Assembly: GCA_019313825.1 (NCBI GenBank)
Contig: JAFDAM010000019.1
Location: 1 to 34,112, forward strand
Direction: 5' to 3'
DNA from: Deltaproteobacteria bacterium
GTDB lineage: Bacteria > Desulfobacterota > DSM-4660 > Desulfatiglandales > HGW-15
DNA length: 34,112 nt
The position numbers and the translations under genes were made by a program. The notes beneath the pieces are model-generated. The model had not been told where the DNA came from. It did no database searches and was given only the letters and a program-made list of their open reading frames with translations. This document shows positions 1 through 6,595 of this stretch, piece by piece. The first letter of the stretch is position 1, and the number at the start of each line of letters is the position of its first letter.

Positions 1-8
1 AAATGAAC

Positions 9-552
9 TACCCCGCAGCAAGCTACGGGGTATCAAAATCTCAGAACAGCTTCAGCTGCAACTCTTGGCTATGGAGCTTCTTGTAATCTTTTTCGGGTCT
101 ACCTTGGCTTTTTACATAGTTCTTTATCGTGCCTTCATCACCGTGCCGGCCCACGGTGCTGATGAAGTACCCTTTGGTCCAAAACTCTCCACCCCACAAT
201 TGCTCCTTGACTGTGGGTACACGCTTGAATATTTCTCTGGCCGTTATGCTTTTCACTATTTTTACTAACCGAGTTGGGCTATAGCTCGGAACTGACTGGA
301 GCAGAAAATGAACATGGTCCTTTTCAACACCGATCTCTATGAAGACAATTTCGTACCGCTTTCCAATCTCCAAGCATACATCCTTGAGAACCGAATCTAC
401 CTCTTCTGTAAACACAACCCGTCTGTATTTGGCAGGGCATACCAAGTGATAAAGCAGTATCGATACGTTATGATGCTTATGGATATATTCGCTCACATCA
501 TAATGCTAACACTATTTAAAAGGCCGAAGCAAGCTTCGGGGAATTAACCCCA
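9..552 (-). mobile_element. IS200/IS605-family insertion sequence
   Basis: A single Y1 transposase gene (41..496, minus) is flanked by subterminal palindromes instead of terminal inverted repeats, which is the layout of IS200-type elements. The hairpin downstream of the gene spans 9-32 (TACCCCG...CGGGGTA with an inner AGC-AA-GCT). The upstream hairpin spans 524-539 (CCGAAGC-AA-GCTTCGG). Both share the core AGCAAGCT, as expected for DNA hairpins recognised by one transposase. The upstream end abuts in-frame ihfA-like sequence, so the element appears to have landed in that gene. Exact tips are not determined; the left tip may lie before base 1. Confidence 0.8.
41..496 (-). CDS. tnpA: IS200/IS605 family transposase (TnpA, Y1 HUH nuclease)
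   Basis: A complete 151-residue protein, the usual size for TnpA of the IS200/IS605 family. These enzymes cut and rejoin single-stranded DNA hairpins by a tyrosine-mediated mechanism. The metal-binding HUH motif is visible as HVH (His61, His63) and the catalytic tyrosine as Tyr127 in IKNYVKSQG. The family signature WGGEFWTKGYF lies around residues 101-111. No accessory tnpB gene is present, so this is a stand-alone IS200-type element. No frameshift or stop is seen, and the enzyme could be active. A REP-associated (RAYT) transposase is the main alternative, but the hairpins on both sides favour an ordinary IS. Confidence 0.93.
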   Translation of the reverse strand: MSEYIHKHHNVSILLYHLVCPAKYRRVVFTEEVDSVLKDVCLEIGKRYEIVFIEIGVEKDHVHFLLQSVPSYSPTRLVKIVKSITAREIFKRVPTVKEQLWGGEFWTKGYFISTVGRHGDEGTIKNYVKSQGRPEKDYKKLHSQELQLKLF

Positions 553-765
553 AAGGGATTAAAAAAAACATCTTCCACCATAATTGAATCCCTCCTGGAG
601 ATCATGAAGAAGACCATAGAATCAGGCGAGGATGTATTGATCTCAGGATTTGGGAAGTTCTGTGTAAATGAAAAGAATGAACGGAAGGGCAGGAACCCCC
701 AGACCGAGAGTGCTTTGATGTTGGATGCGAGGAGGGTGGTGGTGTTTAAGTGTTCGGGGTGTTGA
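553..765 (+). pseudogene. 5'-truncated integration host factor alpha-like gene
   Basis: Reading in one frame from about 553 to the TGA at 763-765 gives an HU/IHF-family protein without its first 15-20 residues. The helical part (IIESLLEIMKKTIESGE), the beta-arm core (VLISGFGKF) and the DNA-intercalating arm with the conserved RNP (KGRNPQTE) are all recognisable, as is the ARRVVVFK strand. IHF/HU proteins bend DNA and help site-specific recombination. The 5' end was lost where the IS200/IS605 element sits. The C-terminus ends KCSGC*. Relatives usually read on as KCSGVLR, which would need one more G in the GGGG run, so the tail also looks frameshifted. A non-functional remnant. Confidence 0.75.
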
Positions 766-769
766 GGGA
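716..769 (+). repeat. Direct repeat, ihfA 3' end, left copy
   Basis: 54 nt matching 2663-2716 with only a few mismatches (core GATGTTGGATGCGAGGA then GGTGGTGGTGTTTAAG). It covers the last codons and stop of the ihfA-like gene. With its partner it brackets a 1.9-kb cassette, as att sites would, or it reflects a tandem duplication. Confidence 0.85.
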
Positions 770-777
770 TAGGGTGA

Positions 778-1227
778 ATGGGGAATAAGTCAATGAAATT
801 GACTGAGAAAGATTTGAATCATGGAGACCACATTTATGTAAAGCGAAAAGGACTACTCTATTCTCATCATGGAATATATGCCGGAGAAGGAACTGTCATT
901 CATTATCAAGGAGCAGAGAAGGAGAAAAAAGATCCAGTAGTCAGAAAAACAGACATGGATGAGTTTCTTAATGTTGGAAAACTGAAAAGACGTGACTACA
1001 AGAAGCGCTTACCTCCTTCTGAAACTCTAAAGATTGCAAGAGAGCATTTGTCTAATAACGGGTATTCTCTTGCATTCAATAATTGTGAACATTTTGCCAC
1101 TTACTGTGCTACAGGAAAGAAGAGGAGCAGACAGGTAAGAAAAGTCATTGGTGGTATTGTTGGAGTTGCCTTTGCTGTTACTGCCACTGTTATCCGAAAG
1201 AAAATAACCAGAAAACAAGAAGTATAA
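778..1227 (+). CDS. LRAT-domain (NlpC/P60 superfamily) protein
   Basis: A 149-residue protein with the lecithin:retinol acyltransferase-like fold of the NlpC/P60 thiol hydrolase superfamily. Visible are the first catalytic histidine in SHHGIYAG (His31), the following VIHYQG (His42) and the nucleophile motif NNCEHFATYC (Cys103). Residues 122-137 form a hydrophobic C-terminal segment followed by a basic tail, like the membrane anchor of many LRAT proteins. The family acts on acyl-lipids or amide bonds; bacterial members are poorly characterised. The start at 778 follows a purine-rich stretch (AGGGATAGGG). It is the first gene of the cassette between the two ihfA-tail repeats. The substrate cannot be read from sequence. 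Confidence 0.75.
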   Translation: MGNKSMKLTEKDLNHGDHIYVKRKGLLYSHHGIYAGEGTVIHYQGAEKEKKDPVVRKTDMDEFLNVGKLKRRDYKKRLPPSETLKIAREHLSNNGYSLAFNNCEHFATYCATGKKRSRQVRKVIGGIVGVAFAVTATVIRKKITRKQEV

Positions 1228-1332
1228 TGCCCAAAGAACAGTTGATATCATTTATAACTCCATTGTTCCTGGTTTAATGATCATACTATTACATAAGTCA
1301 TTAATAGAATGAGAATGACAGGGAGTTTAAAA

Positions 1333-2064
1333 ATGTTAAAAGGTATATCCAATCATCCATCCAATATCGCCGAATCGGCTGTTGAATTCCTCAAATCGGT
1401 TGAGGTATCGGAGAAGACTAAAAAACTCTATTCGGAAATATTTTATCTCTTCTTAGAAAGCCTACTTTCTGATTCATCTGCTGTTATTGAAGGTGAAGAT
1501 GGAGAGTATCTACTTTCTCATAACTGGGATGACTATTACGGTGGCGCAATCTCCATTTTTATTGACTGGTGGTTGCCTCGAAAAGTAATAGGCGAGGATA
1601 CCTTAATAGCACGGGCACCTGGAGTTTTACGTAAGTGGATCAAATGGTGCTATAAGCACAATTATTTTGATAAAGAACATTATGAAGATTTCATAGATTC
1701 TGTACCCAGAGGTAAAAGCAAAGAAGTCAAACGTCTTCAGAAAGCAGGAGATCTGCTCTATTCTCTTCACACCCCCGATCCGGATGCTTGGATGACTGGA
1801 GATAAGGACAAAGTGGTTTCAATTGACCATCACAAGGAACCGGATGAATTGGATGAAGGGTTTATGAAGATTATTCGGTTTGAGAAAGATTTTGCATATC
1901 TTGAGAACGAAGAAGGTGCCAAAAAAGGTCCAGTGATGCTAAGTAAAGAACTTGTGAAAGTCCTGAATATCGGTGATGCCATGAATGTTTCTATTGGACG
2001 ATATGCTAATCTTTGGAAGGTGTTAGAGAGCGGAAATGTCTATGCCGAAGATACTATCCTATAA
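1333..2064 (+). CDS. Unknown protein with SAM-like helical N-terminus
   Basis: Not recognised as a named family. The ATG at 1333 is preferred over the one at 1309 because GGGAG lies about 8 nt upstream of it. Residues 10-120 are helical with a Trp/Lys-rich stretch (LRKWIKWCYKHNYF). They loosely resemble the SAM-like core-binding domain of tyrosine recombinases, but no catalytic domain (R..H-x-x-R..Y) follows. The last 70 residues (from GFMKIIRFEK to the end) look like a small beta-barrel, with alternating hydrophobic strands around VMLSKELVKVLNIGDAMNV. It lies inside the ihfA-repeat cassette, 49 bp upstream of another unknown gene. It could be a recombination-associated or regulatory protein; this is inference. 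Confidence 0.6.
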   Translation: MLKGISNHPSNIAESAVEFLKSVEVSEKTKKLYSEIFYLFLESLLSDSSAVIEGEDGEYLLSHNWDDYYGGAISIFIDWWLPRKVIGEDTLIARAPGVLRKWIKWCYKHNYFDKEHYEDFIDSVPRGKSKEVKRLQKAGDLLYSLHTPDPDAWMTGDKDKVVSIDHHKEPDELDEGFMKIIRFEKDFAYLENEEGAKKGPVMLSKELVKVLNIGDAMNVSIGRYANLWKVLESGNVYAEDTIL

Positions 2065-2113
2065 TGTAGAATTTATCTCTTTTTGCTTAAGAAAAATGTA
2101 AGGAAAATTCCAG

Positions 2114-2584
2114 ATGGAAATTGATAAGACTTTACCGCATCATCTTTTAGAAGGGACAATTGGGGTACCCATCATAGAAATAGTATCCAACAATTTTGAA
2201 GAGACACCGGGATATGAAGGATCAGTTAATACCTATCAGGAGATCGTCTTCCAGATAAAAGAGGAAGAACCAGATATATATACCATTGGCATTTTATATG
2301 CACTCTCACTGATGTCGTTTACTTATGCGGCACCGAGAGGTTATTCTGCTGAATATTTTATTCCTGATGAACAGTGGGCTCTGGGATATTTTATTCAGGG
2401 ACTGGAATTTAAATCGAACCGACTTTGTTTCACATCGGATTATGTTTCAGGTAGATTGATGAAAACGGATATAAGTTTCGAATCCGGCGGTAAGGTAACG
2501 CTCACTACTAGGAACCGAGGGAAAGGCGCTGAAAGATGGTTGACCCATCTACAAGGGAAGAAACATATTAAACCAGTGAATTAA
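2114..2584 (+). CDS. Hypothetical protein, 156 aa
   Basis: Not recognised. A soluble, acidic to neutral protein without signal peptide or membrane helix. Aromatic residues are common in the middle (LMSFTYAAPRGYSAEYF, WALGYFIQGLEF), suggesting a compact alpha/beta domain. The start has AAGGAAAA a few bases upstream. It follows the previous gene by 49 bp on the same strand and is the last gene of the cassette, so the three cassette genes may form one transcript. No catalytic motif is visible. Confidence 0.55.
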   Translation: MEIDKTLPHHLLEGTIGVPIIEIVSNNFEETPGYEGSVNTYQEIVFQIKEEEPDIYTIGILYALSLMSFTYAAPRGYSAEYFIPDEQWALGYFIQGLEFKSNRLCFTSDYVSGRLMKTDISFESGGKVTLTTRNRGKGAERWLTHLQGKKHIKPVN

Positions 2585-2662
2585 AGGGATGGCTCTATTT
2601 TTTTAGAAGAAGAAGAAAATGATTGGAGCTGAATTGATGAAATCCTTAGATTGATGATGGTA

Positions 2663-2716
2663 TGATGTTGGATGCGAGGAAGGTGGTGGTGTTTAAGTGT
2701 TCGGGGTGTTAAGGGA
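2663..2716 (+). repeat. Direct repeat, ihfA 3' end, right copy
   Basis: Second copy of the 54-nt repeat at 716-769, again ending the reading frame (TGT TAA here, TGT TGA in the left copy). Only the 3' tail of the ihfA-like gene is present; no upstream coding sequence accompanies it. It marks the right border of the LRAT cassette. Confidence 0.85.
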
Positions 2717-2902
2717 GAGGATGAGGAAAGGGTGGGGAAAGTTAAAGGAAAAATCCTTTTAATTCCGTGTGAGAATTTGTGTGAGAAAATCTTTCCAAAA
2801 TCTGCTAAAATGTGGAAAATCTACTAAAATCGGAAAAAATGAAACTCAATGATTTCAACAAGTTGTGTTATTTGAGGAGGTTAGGAAACTCGGGGTTAAT
2901 GT

Positions 2903-2947
2903 CTGTTAACCACCCTGTCGGCGGTTCGAGTCCGTCCCGGGGAGCCA
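2903..2947 (+). pseudogene. 3' fragment of tRNA-Asn (GTT)
   Basis: From the anticodon loop CTGTTAA onward the sequence is a standard tRNA-Asn: 3' anticodon stem CCACC, variable loop, T-arm GGCGG-TTCGAGT-CCGTC, acceptor strand CCGGGGA, discriminator G and encoded CCA. The D-arm, 5' acceptor strand and 5' anticodon stem are missing, and the upstream bases do not pair. This is therefore not a working tRNA but the piece left after integration at a tRNA gene. A 14-bp copy of its end lies at 9146-9159. Confidence 0.8.
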
Positions 2948-3050
2948 TTCGATGCGAAAAGGGAGGCCATCATGCGATGGCACCCTTTTCTTACTCATGG
3001 CCTGTGGCCGATAATTTTCCGAATAAATGACACTTTTCGCATCGAATGGC
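2944..3050. repeat. 18-bp perfect inverted repeat with nested palindromes
   Basis: GCCATTCGATGCGAAAAG (2944-2961) is the exact reverse complement of 3033-3050. The spacer contains further small palindromes (GCCATC-ATGC-GATGGC and GGCC-TGT-GGCC). The left arm overlaps the last bases of the tRNA-Asn fragment, so the structure sits on the island border. It also interrupts the 3' end of the abiEi remnant. A MITE or a cruciform-type recombination site are both possible. Confidence 0.7.
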
Positions 3051-3402
3051 CCTGAGGGGCTTTTCTGCTTCTCCAGGTTTCTCTAAGAGCCTCCAGGGCA
3101 ATGTCCAGACCGACTTTGTTCCGGAACTTGAAGCAGTCGGTGACCGTTTTGGCGGGACTATAGACCTTGACCACGACGCGGTCAATCTCGTGTTTTTCGA
3201 CACCGAAACTGAAAGCCGGCCCGCTGAAGCGAACGATCTCAAGGGGGGGATAATCAAATTTCGGCTCCCATCTCTTGTTTTCAATGGCGATCCACACGCT
3301 ATGGGCGATCTGCGTTGTTAGGTGGTGAAATTCCAGGGCTGAAATCAGGCAGATCACCTCGTCTGGCCCTGCACCTGTGACCCGATCAAGGATACCAGGT
3401 CC
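2995..3402 (-). pseudogene. AbiEi-family antitoxin remnant (type IV toxin-antitoxin)
   Basis: The frame reads the middle and C-terminal part of an AbiEi-type antitoxin: EVICLISALEFHHLTTQ, YPPLEIVRFSG, VKVYSPAKTVTDCFKFRNK and GLDIALEALRETWR. AbiEi proteins are transcriptional repressors that neutralise the nucleotidyltransferase toxin AbiEii. The N-terminal winged-helix domain is missing and a stop lies in frame at 3403-3405. After RSRKA the similarity ends inside the inverted repeat at 3033-3050. No AbiEii toxin gene is present. This is a broken remnant of a defence or stabilisation module, consistent with the surrounding decayed island. Confidence 0.7.
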
Positions 3403-3512
3403 TCAAACCGGCTCTGCAAACGGGCAAGCATCCTTGGCAGCTGCATCATGCGCCTGGATCGCCGCAAAAGCTCATTCTTCCACCGCAACTCTTTGGTTTT
3501 GTCATCAAACAT
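3354..3512 (-). CDS. Small basic hypothetical protein, 52 aa
   Basis: Not recognised. The ATG at 3512 is preferred over the ORF-track start at 3539 because AAGGAGG lies 8 nt upstream of it. The protein is Arg-rich and probably helical (ELRWKNELLRRSRRMMQ). Its 3' end overlaps the abiEi remnant in a different frame. A promoter-like sequence lies just upstream. It may be a genuine small gene, or the start of a gene whose rest was replaced by the abiEi fragment. Confidence 0.4.
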   Translation of the reverse strand: MFDDKTKELRWKNELLRRSRRMMQLPRMLARLQSRFEDLVSLIGSQVQGQTR

Positions 3513-3543
3513 TTGGTGATCCTCCTTTTGATGGCACACTTAC

Positions 3544-3573
3544 ATTTTACCCTGCGAAACGTATGCTCGTCAA
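3544..3573 (-). promoter_or_regulatory. Putative sigma70 promoter for the 52-aa ORF
   Basis: On the minus strand, TTGACG (3573-3568) and TAAAAT (3549-3544) are separated by 18 bp, and the AAGGAGG/ATG of the small ORF follows about 30 bp later. Confidence 0.4.
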
Positions 3574-3636
3574 GATACCTTGTGATATCAGTAGGTTGAG
3601 GGCTTTGTCATGGGTAGGGAATTAGTCCAAATAGTC

Positions 3637-3713
3637 AAGGGATGTCCCCGGGTTCACAACCTTCCCTTAGCCCCCGCGTCAAACCGTAAGTCGAGTTTTC
3701 CCCGTTACGGCTT
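3637..3713 (-). ncRNA. Group II intron 3' end (domains V-VI), remnant
   Basis: Read on the minus strand, 3713-3681 folds as a group II intron domain V: lower stem AGCCGTAA/TTACGG with the AGC...GTTT ends, a two-base AC bulge on the 3' side, an upper CGGG/CTCG stem and a GAAA-type loop. Domain VI could be the next hairpin (AAGGGA...TCCCTT, 3668-3637), with the 3' splice site shortly after. No reverse transcriptase/maturase ORF lies upstream on that strand, so only the 3' end of the ribozyme remains. The assignment rests on pattern recognition; a covariance-model search would settle it. Confidence 0.55.
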
Positions 3714-4120
3714 ACCGACGACCTTCCCCATGATTTTAGCCTTGGCCACATTAGCAGAGGTATAAAAAGATGGTTATCTTTATGTTGCCGGTCTATGGGA
3801 CGAGCCTCTTAAAATGAAATACAACATGTTGCTTTTTTTGCCAATTTGGGATATCTCTTGCTAAGCGCCAATAATCATCTGGCTTCAAGGGGCTGGATCA
3901 ACTCACAACACAAGGCAAGTAACAGTAGCTTTATACCCAAATAGTCGCATTCTATCTTACCCCGGATTCTCGATCCCGGATCGCCCCTTGGTTATAATAC
4001 TTTGCCTGATTTCCTGCGCTATACAATAACTACCCAATTCAATATTATACCATGTAAATGGTAAATAGAACGCCACACGAAACATCCATCCATGCCCTTT
4101 CATTTAAAAAAGGAAGGTAA
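3714..4120. other. Intergenic; no gene recognised
   Basis: Probably includes further decayed group II intron sequence next to domain V, then AT-rich DNA leading to the AAGGAAGG ribosome-binding site of the gene at 4121. No ORF or structured element could be supported. Confidence 0.4.
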
Positions 4121-5299
4121 ATGAATACTGACCTGTCATTTATTACCAACGAAGAAAATCAAAGACTTAAAGAGCGGTTTGAAGTCCTTATTAAAGACAC
4201 TTCATTCTTTGACTGCCTTGTAGCTTATTTCTATTCCAGCGGGTTTCACGCTATCTACCATTCTTTAGAAAACACAGAAAAGATAAGAATTCTTATTGGA
4301 ATCAGCACAAGCAGACAAACTTACGAATTACTGGAAAACGCCAAAAAACAAAAACAGCAACAAATTGATTTCTCGCACGCTGAAACCAAGCAGGAAGTTG
4401 AAAATTTTGTTCAAAAAGAAATGGAGGATTCTGAGGATAATAGAAAAGTTGAAGAAGGCGTAAATAAATTTATAGAATGGGCTAAAAGCGGCAAACTGGA
4501 AATAAAAGCTTATCCGTCACAGAACATACATGCCAAACTCTATATTATGACGTTTACTGAAGGCGATAGGGATGCCGGACGCGTTATTACAGGCTCCAGC
4601 AATTTTACAAAGGCCGGGCTGGTTGACAATCTTGAATTCAACGTGGAATTGAAAAACAGAAGCGACTATGATTTTGCTAAAAATAAATTTGAGGAATTAT
4701 GGAAAAACGCTGTAGATGTCAGCGAAAAATATGTTCAGACAATTCAGGAAAAGACCTGGTTGAGTCAAAATATCTCACCGTACCAGTTATACCTGAAATT
4801 TCTCTACGAATATTTCAAGGATGAACTCAGCCAGACAGATGAAGTATTTGTTAAGTATCTCCCGCAGGAGTTTAAAAAGCTTGAATATCAGGAGCAGGCG
4901 GTTTTAAACGCCAAAAAGATACTTCTGGAATACGGCGGCGTTTTCATCTCCGACGTTGTGGGCCTGGGAAAAACATACATTTCAGCGATGCTGGCAGGTC
5001 AACTGGACGGAAGAACACTTGTTATCGCCCCGCCCGTGCTCCTGGAAAAATCCAACCCCGGGTCCTGGCCGAATGTCTTTTCAGACTTCAGGGTTCAGGC
5101 GGATTTTGAATCCATCGGAAAACTGGACGATCTGCTGGCCAGGGGAACGGACAAGTACACAAATATCATCATAGACGAAGCACACCGCTTTCGAACTGAA
5201 ACAACGATTTCCTATGAGAAACTGGCCGAAATCTGCCGCGCCAAAAGGGTTATCCTGGTAACGGCAACACCCTACAATATTGCCAATTGTTGTAAATGA
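4121..5299 (+). pseudogene. PLD-nuclease/SF2 helicase, truncated after motif III
   Basis: The 392-residue ORF is the N-terminal part of a phospholipase-D-like plus DEAD/SNF2-type helicase, a family typically around 900-1100 residues long. The PLD half shows an HxK motif (NIHAKLYIM) followed by GSSNFTKAGL. The helicase half has a Q-like motif (EYQEQAV), Walker A (DVVGLGKT), Walker B (IIIDEAHRFR) and motif III (VTATPYN). The frame then ends abruptly as IANCCK*, so the second RecA domain with motifs IV-VI is missing. Without it the protein should not translocate on DNA. Such proteins occur in restriction and defence loci. The start is supported by AAGGAAGG. The truncation probably came from recombination at about 5277. 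Confidence 0.8.
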
Positions 5300-5403
5300 C
5301 GATTTTAAACAGGGTTTCACATGAAAAGATGAACACTGGTATGCCAAATCTAAACCAGTCCGATACACTTCTTCACTCTATCTATAATCCCCATTGGGAG
5401 CAC

Positions 5404-5443
5404 AAATTGTCGATTTTACCAAAATCGGTATTTCCGACAATTT
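5404..5443. repeat. Nested inverted repeat upstream of the TPR gene
   Basis: AAATTGTCG (5404-5412) pairs with CGACAATTT (5435-5443), and inside it ATTTT (5413-5417) pairs with AAAAT (5421-5425). It lies about 75 bp before the TPR gene and could be an operator or an attenuator. The short ORF over it (5296-5505) has no recognisable features and is not called as a gene. Confidence 0.45.
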
Positions 5444-5517
5444 CAGAAATCCTATACAAACATCGGGCAAAGTCCGGACCTGCCAAGGTTATGCTCATTT
5501 GTTAAAGGAAAGCTTGT

Positions 5518-6486
5518 ATGAAAAAGAATAGATGCGCACTCTGTTCAAGCAACAAAGCACGTCGAAAATGCGCGAAGCATGGTGATACCCTGATATGCCC
5601 GCAGTGCTGTTCAGAGTCTCGCGACACAGTTTGCAGCGGTTGTCATTACTATAAAAAAGCCAGACAATACCAATCATCAAAGATTTCCAAACCGAAAAAT
5701 AGACACTTTATTGCCGAGATAAATGAGGAAGTTGAAAAGTCTGTTGATGATGCACTTGCTTTGGTTGAGCGTGGGAATATTCTGGAAGCAGAACATAAAC
5801 TTGAATCCCTGCGGACCAGTTATCCCACGAATCACATGGTCAACTATGGAATTGGGGTTGTCCATGCTTTCAGGGGCGACAACGACAAGGCCATAGACTA
5901 CTTCACTAGAGCAACCAGTGTGTTTCCTTATTTGATAGAGGCTCATTTCAACAAGGCAGTCGCATACAAGAACAAGCTTGACATTAAGAATGCGATTAAA
6001 TCTTTTGCTGAAGTCATCGAATTGGGTGATCCTCAAAATGATATGGTCCGTCAGGCAAGCGAATTTGTTGCCGGGTTTGAAGAACAGGTTTTTAAGACAC
6101 ATAATGTTACCTTGGATCGGTTCTTTGAATCACAAAGTGAGTTTGAAACAGGTTTTTCATTCATGGAAGACGGGAAATGGGAAAAAGCGATTGACCGATT
6201 CAAGAGGGCTGTCAGATTGAACCGCGCGCATCCTCAAAGCTATGGAAACATGGGTTTGTGTTACGCTCAGTTGGGCCGGAAAAAGGATGCACTTGATGCC
6301 TTCGACAAAGCCATCGGATTAGACCCCAACTATGAACCTGCAATTGTTAACAGGGCGTTTGTGGAGCGACTTGAGGAGGGAGAGCCCCTCAACCAGGAAA
6401 GATTTGAGTCTGTCAATTATTATAAGGATTATCCTTTCAAGAAAAAATCTTTTATTCAGGAGACACTTAATAGAATTTTTAAGTAA
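5518..6486 (+). CDS. Zinc-finger plus TPR-repeat protein, 322 aa
   Basis: Residues 1-45 form a Cys-rich, probably zinc-binding head (CALC at 6-9, CPQCC near 27-31, CSGCH at 39-43). From about residue 65 to 280 there are tetratricopeptide repeats. Typical TPR signatures are visible, for example GVVHAFRGDNDKAIDYFTRA, IEAHFNKAVAYKNKLDIKNA and YGNMGLCYAQLGRKKDALDA. TPRs mediate protein-protein binding, so this is likely a scaffold or adaptor, perhaps nucleic-acid-touching through the zinc head. AAAGGAAA provides the ribosome-binding site. It lies 109 bp upstream of the recQ-like gene on the same strand, and both are intact among broken neighbours, which suggests a functional pair. The specific role is unknown. 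Confidence 0.75.
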   Translation: MKKNRCALCSSNKARRKCAKHGDTLICPQCCSESRDTVCSGCHYYKKARQYQSSKISKPKNRHFIAEINEEVEKSVDDALALVERGNILEAEHKLESLRTSYPTNHMVNYGIGVVHAFRGDNDKAIDYFTRATSVFPYLIEAHFNKAVAYKNKLDIKNAIKSFAEVIELGDPQNDMVRQASEFVAGFEEQVFKTHNVTLDRFFESQSEFETGFSFMEDGKWEKAIDRFKRAVRLNRAHPQSYGNMGLCYAQLGRKKDALDAFDKAIGLDPNYEPAIVNRAFVERLEEGEPLNQERFESVNYYKDYPFKKKSFIQETLNRIFK

Positions 6487-6595
6487 AAAGCGTGTAGGAG
6501 TGGGATGCCCTTAAAATTCTAAGAATCTTTTTCTATTAATCGAGAATCTTTTAAAAGAGGAGATTTTGAATATTCGGAAACTGAGAGAGTAAGAT

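Noticed and set aside
1333-2064. Complete tyrosine recombinase for the ihfA-tail cassette
   Set aside because: Only a SAM-like helical region is suggested; the catalytic R-H-R-Y domain is not present.
2903-2947. Functional tRNA-Asn gene
   Set aside because: The 5' acceptor strand, D-arm and 5' anticodon stem are absent, so only the 3' part is tRNA.
2812-3030. 72-aa plus-strand ORF over the tRNA-Asn fragment
   Set aside because: It is read through tRNA and inverted-repeat sequence, with no family signature or ribosome-binding site.
5296-5505. 69-aa ORF after the truncated PLD-helicase
   Set aside because: No recognisable domain or ribosome-binding site; it overlaps a nested inverted repeat and follows a breakpoint.
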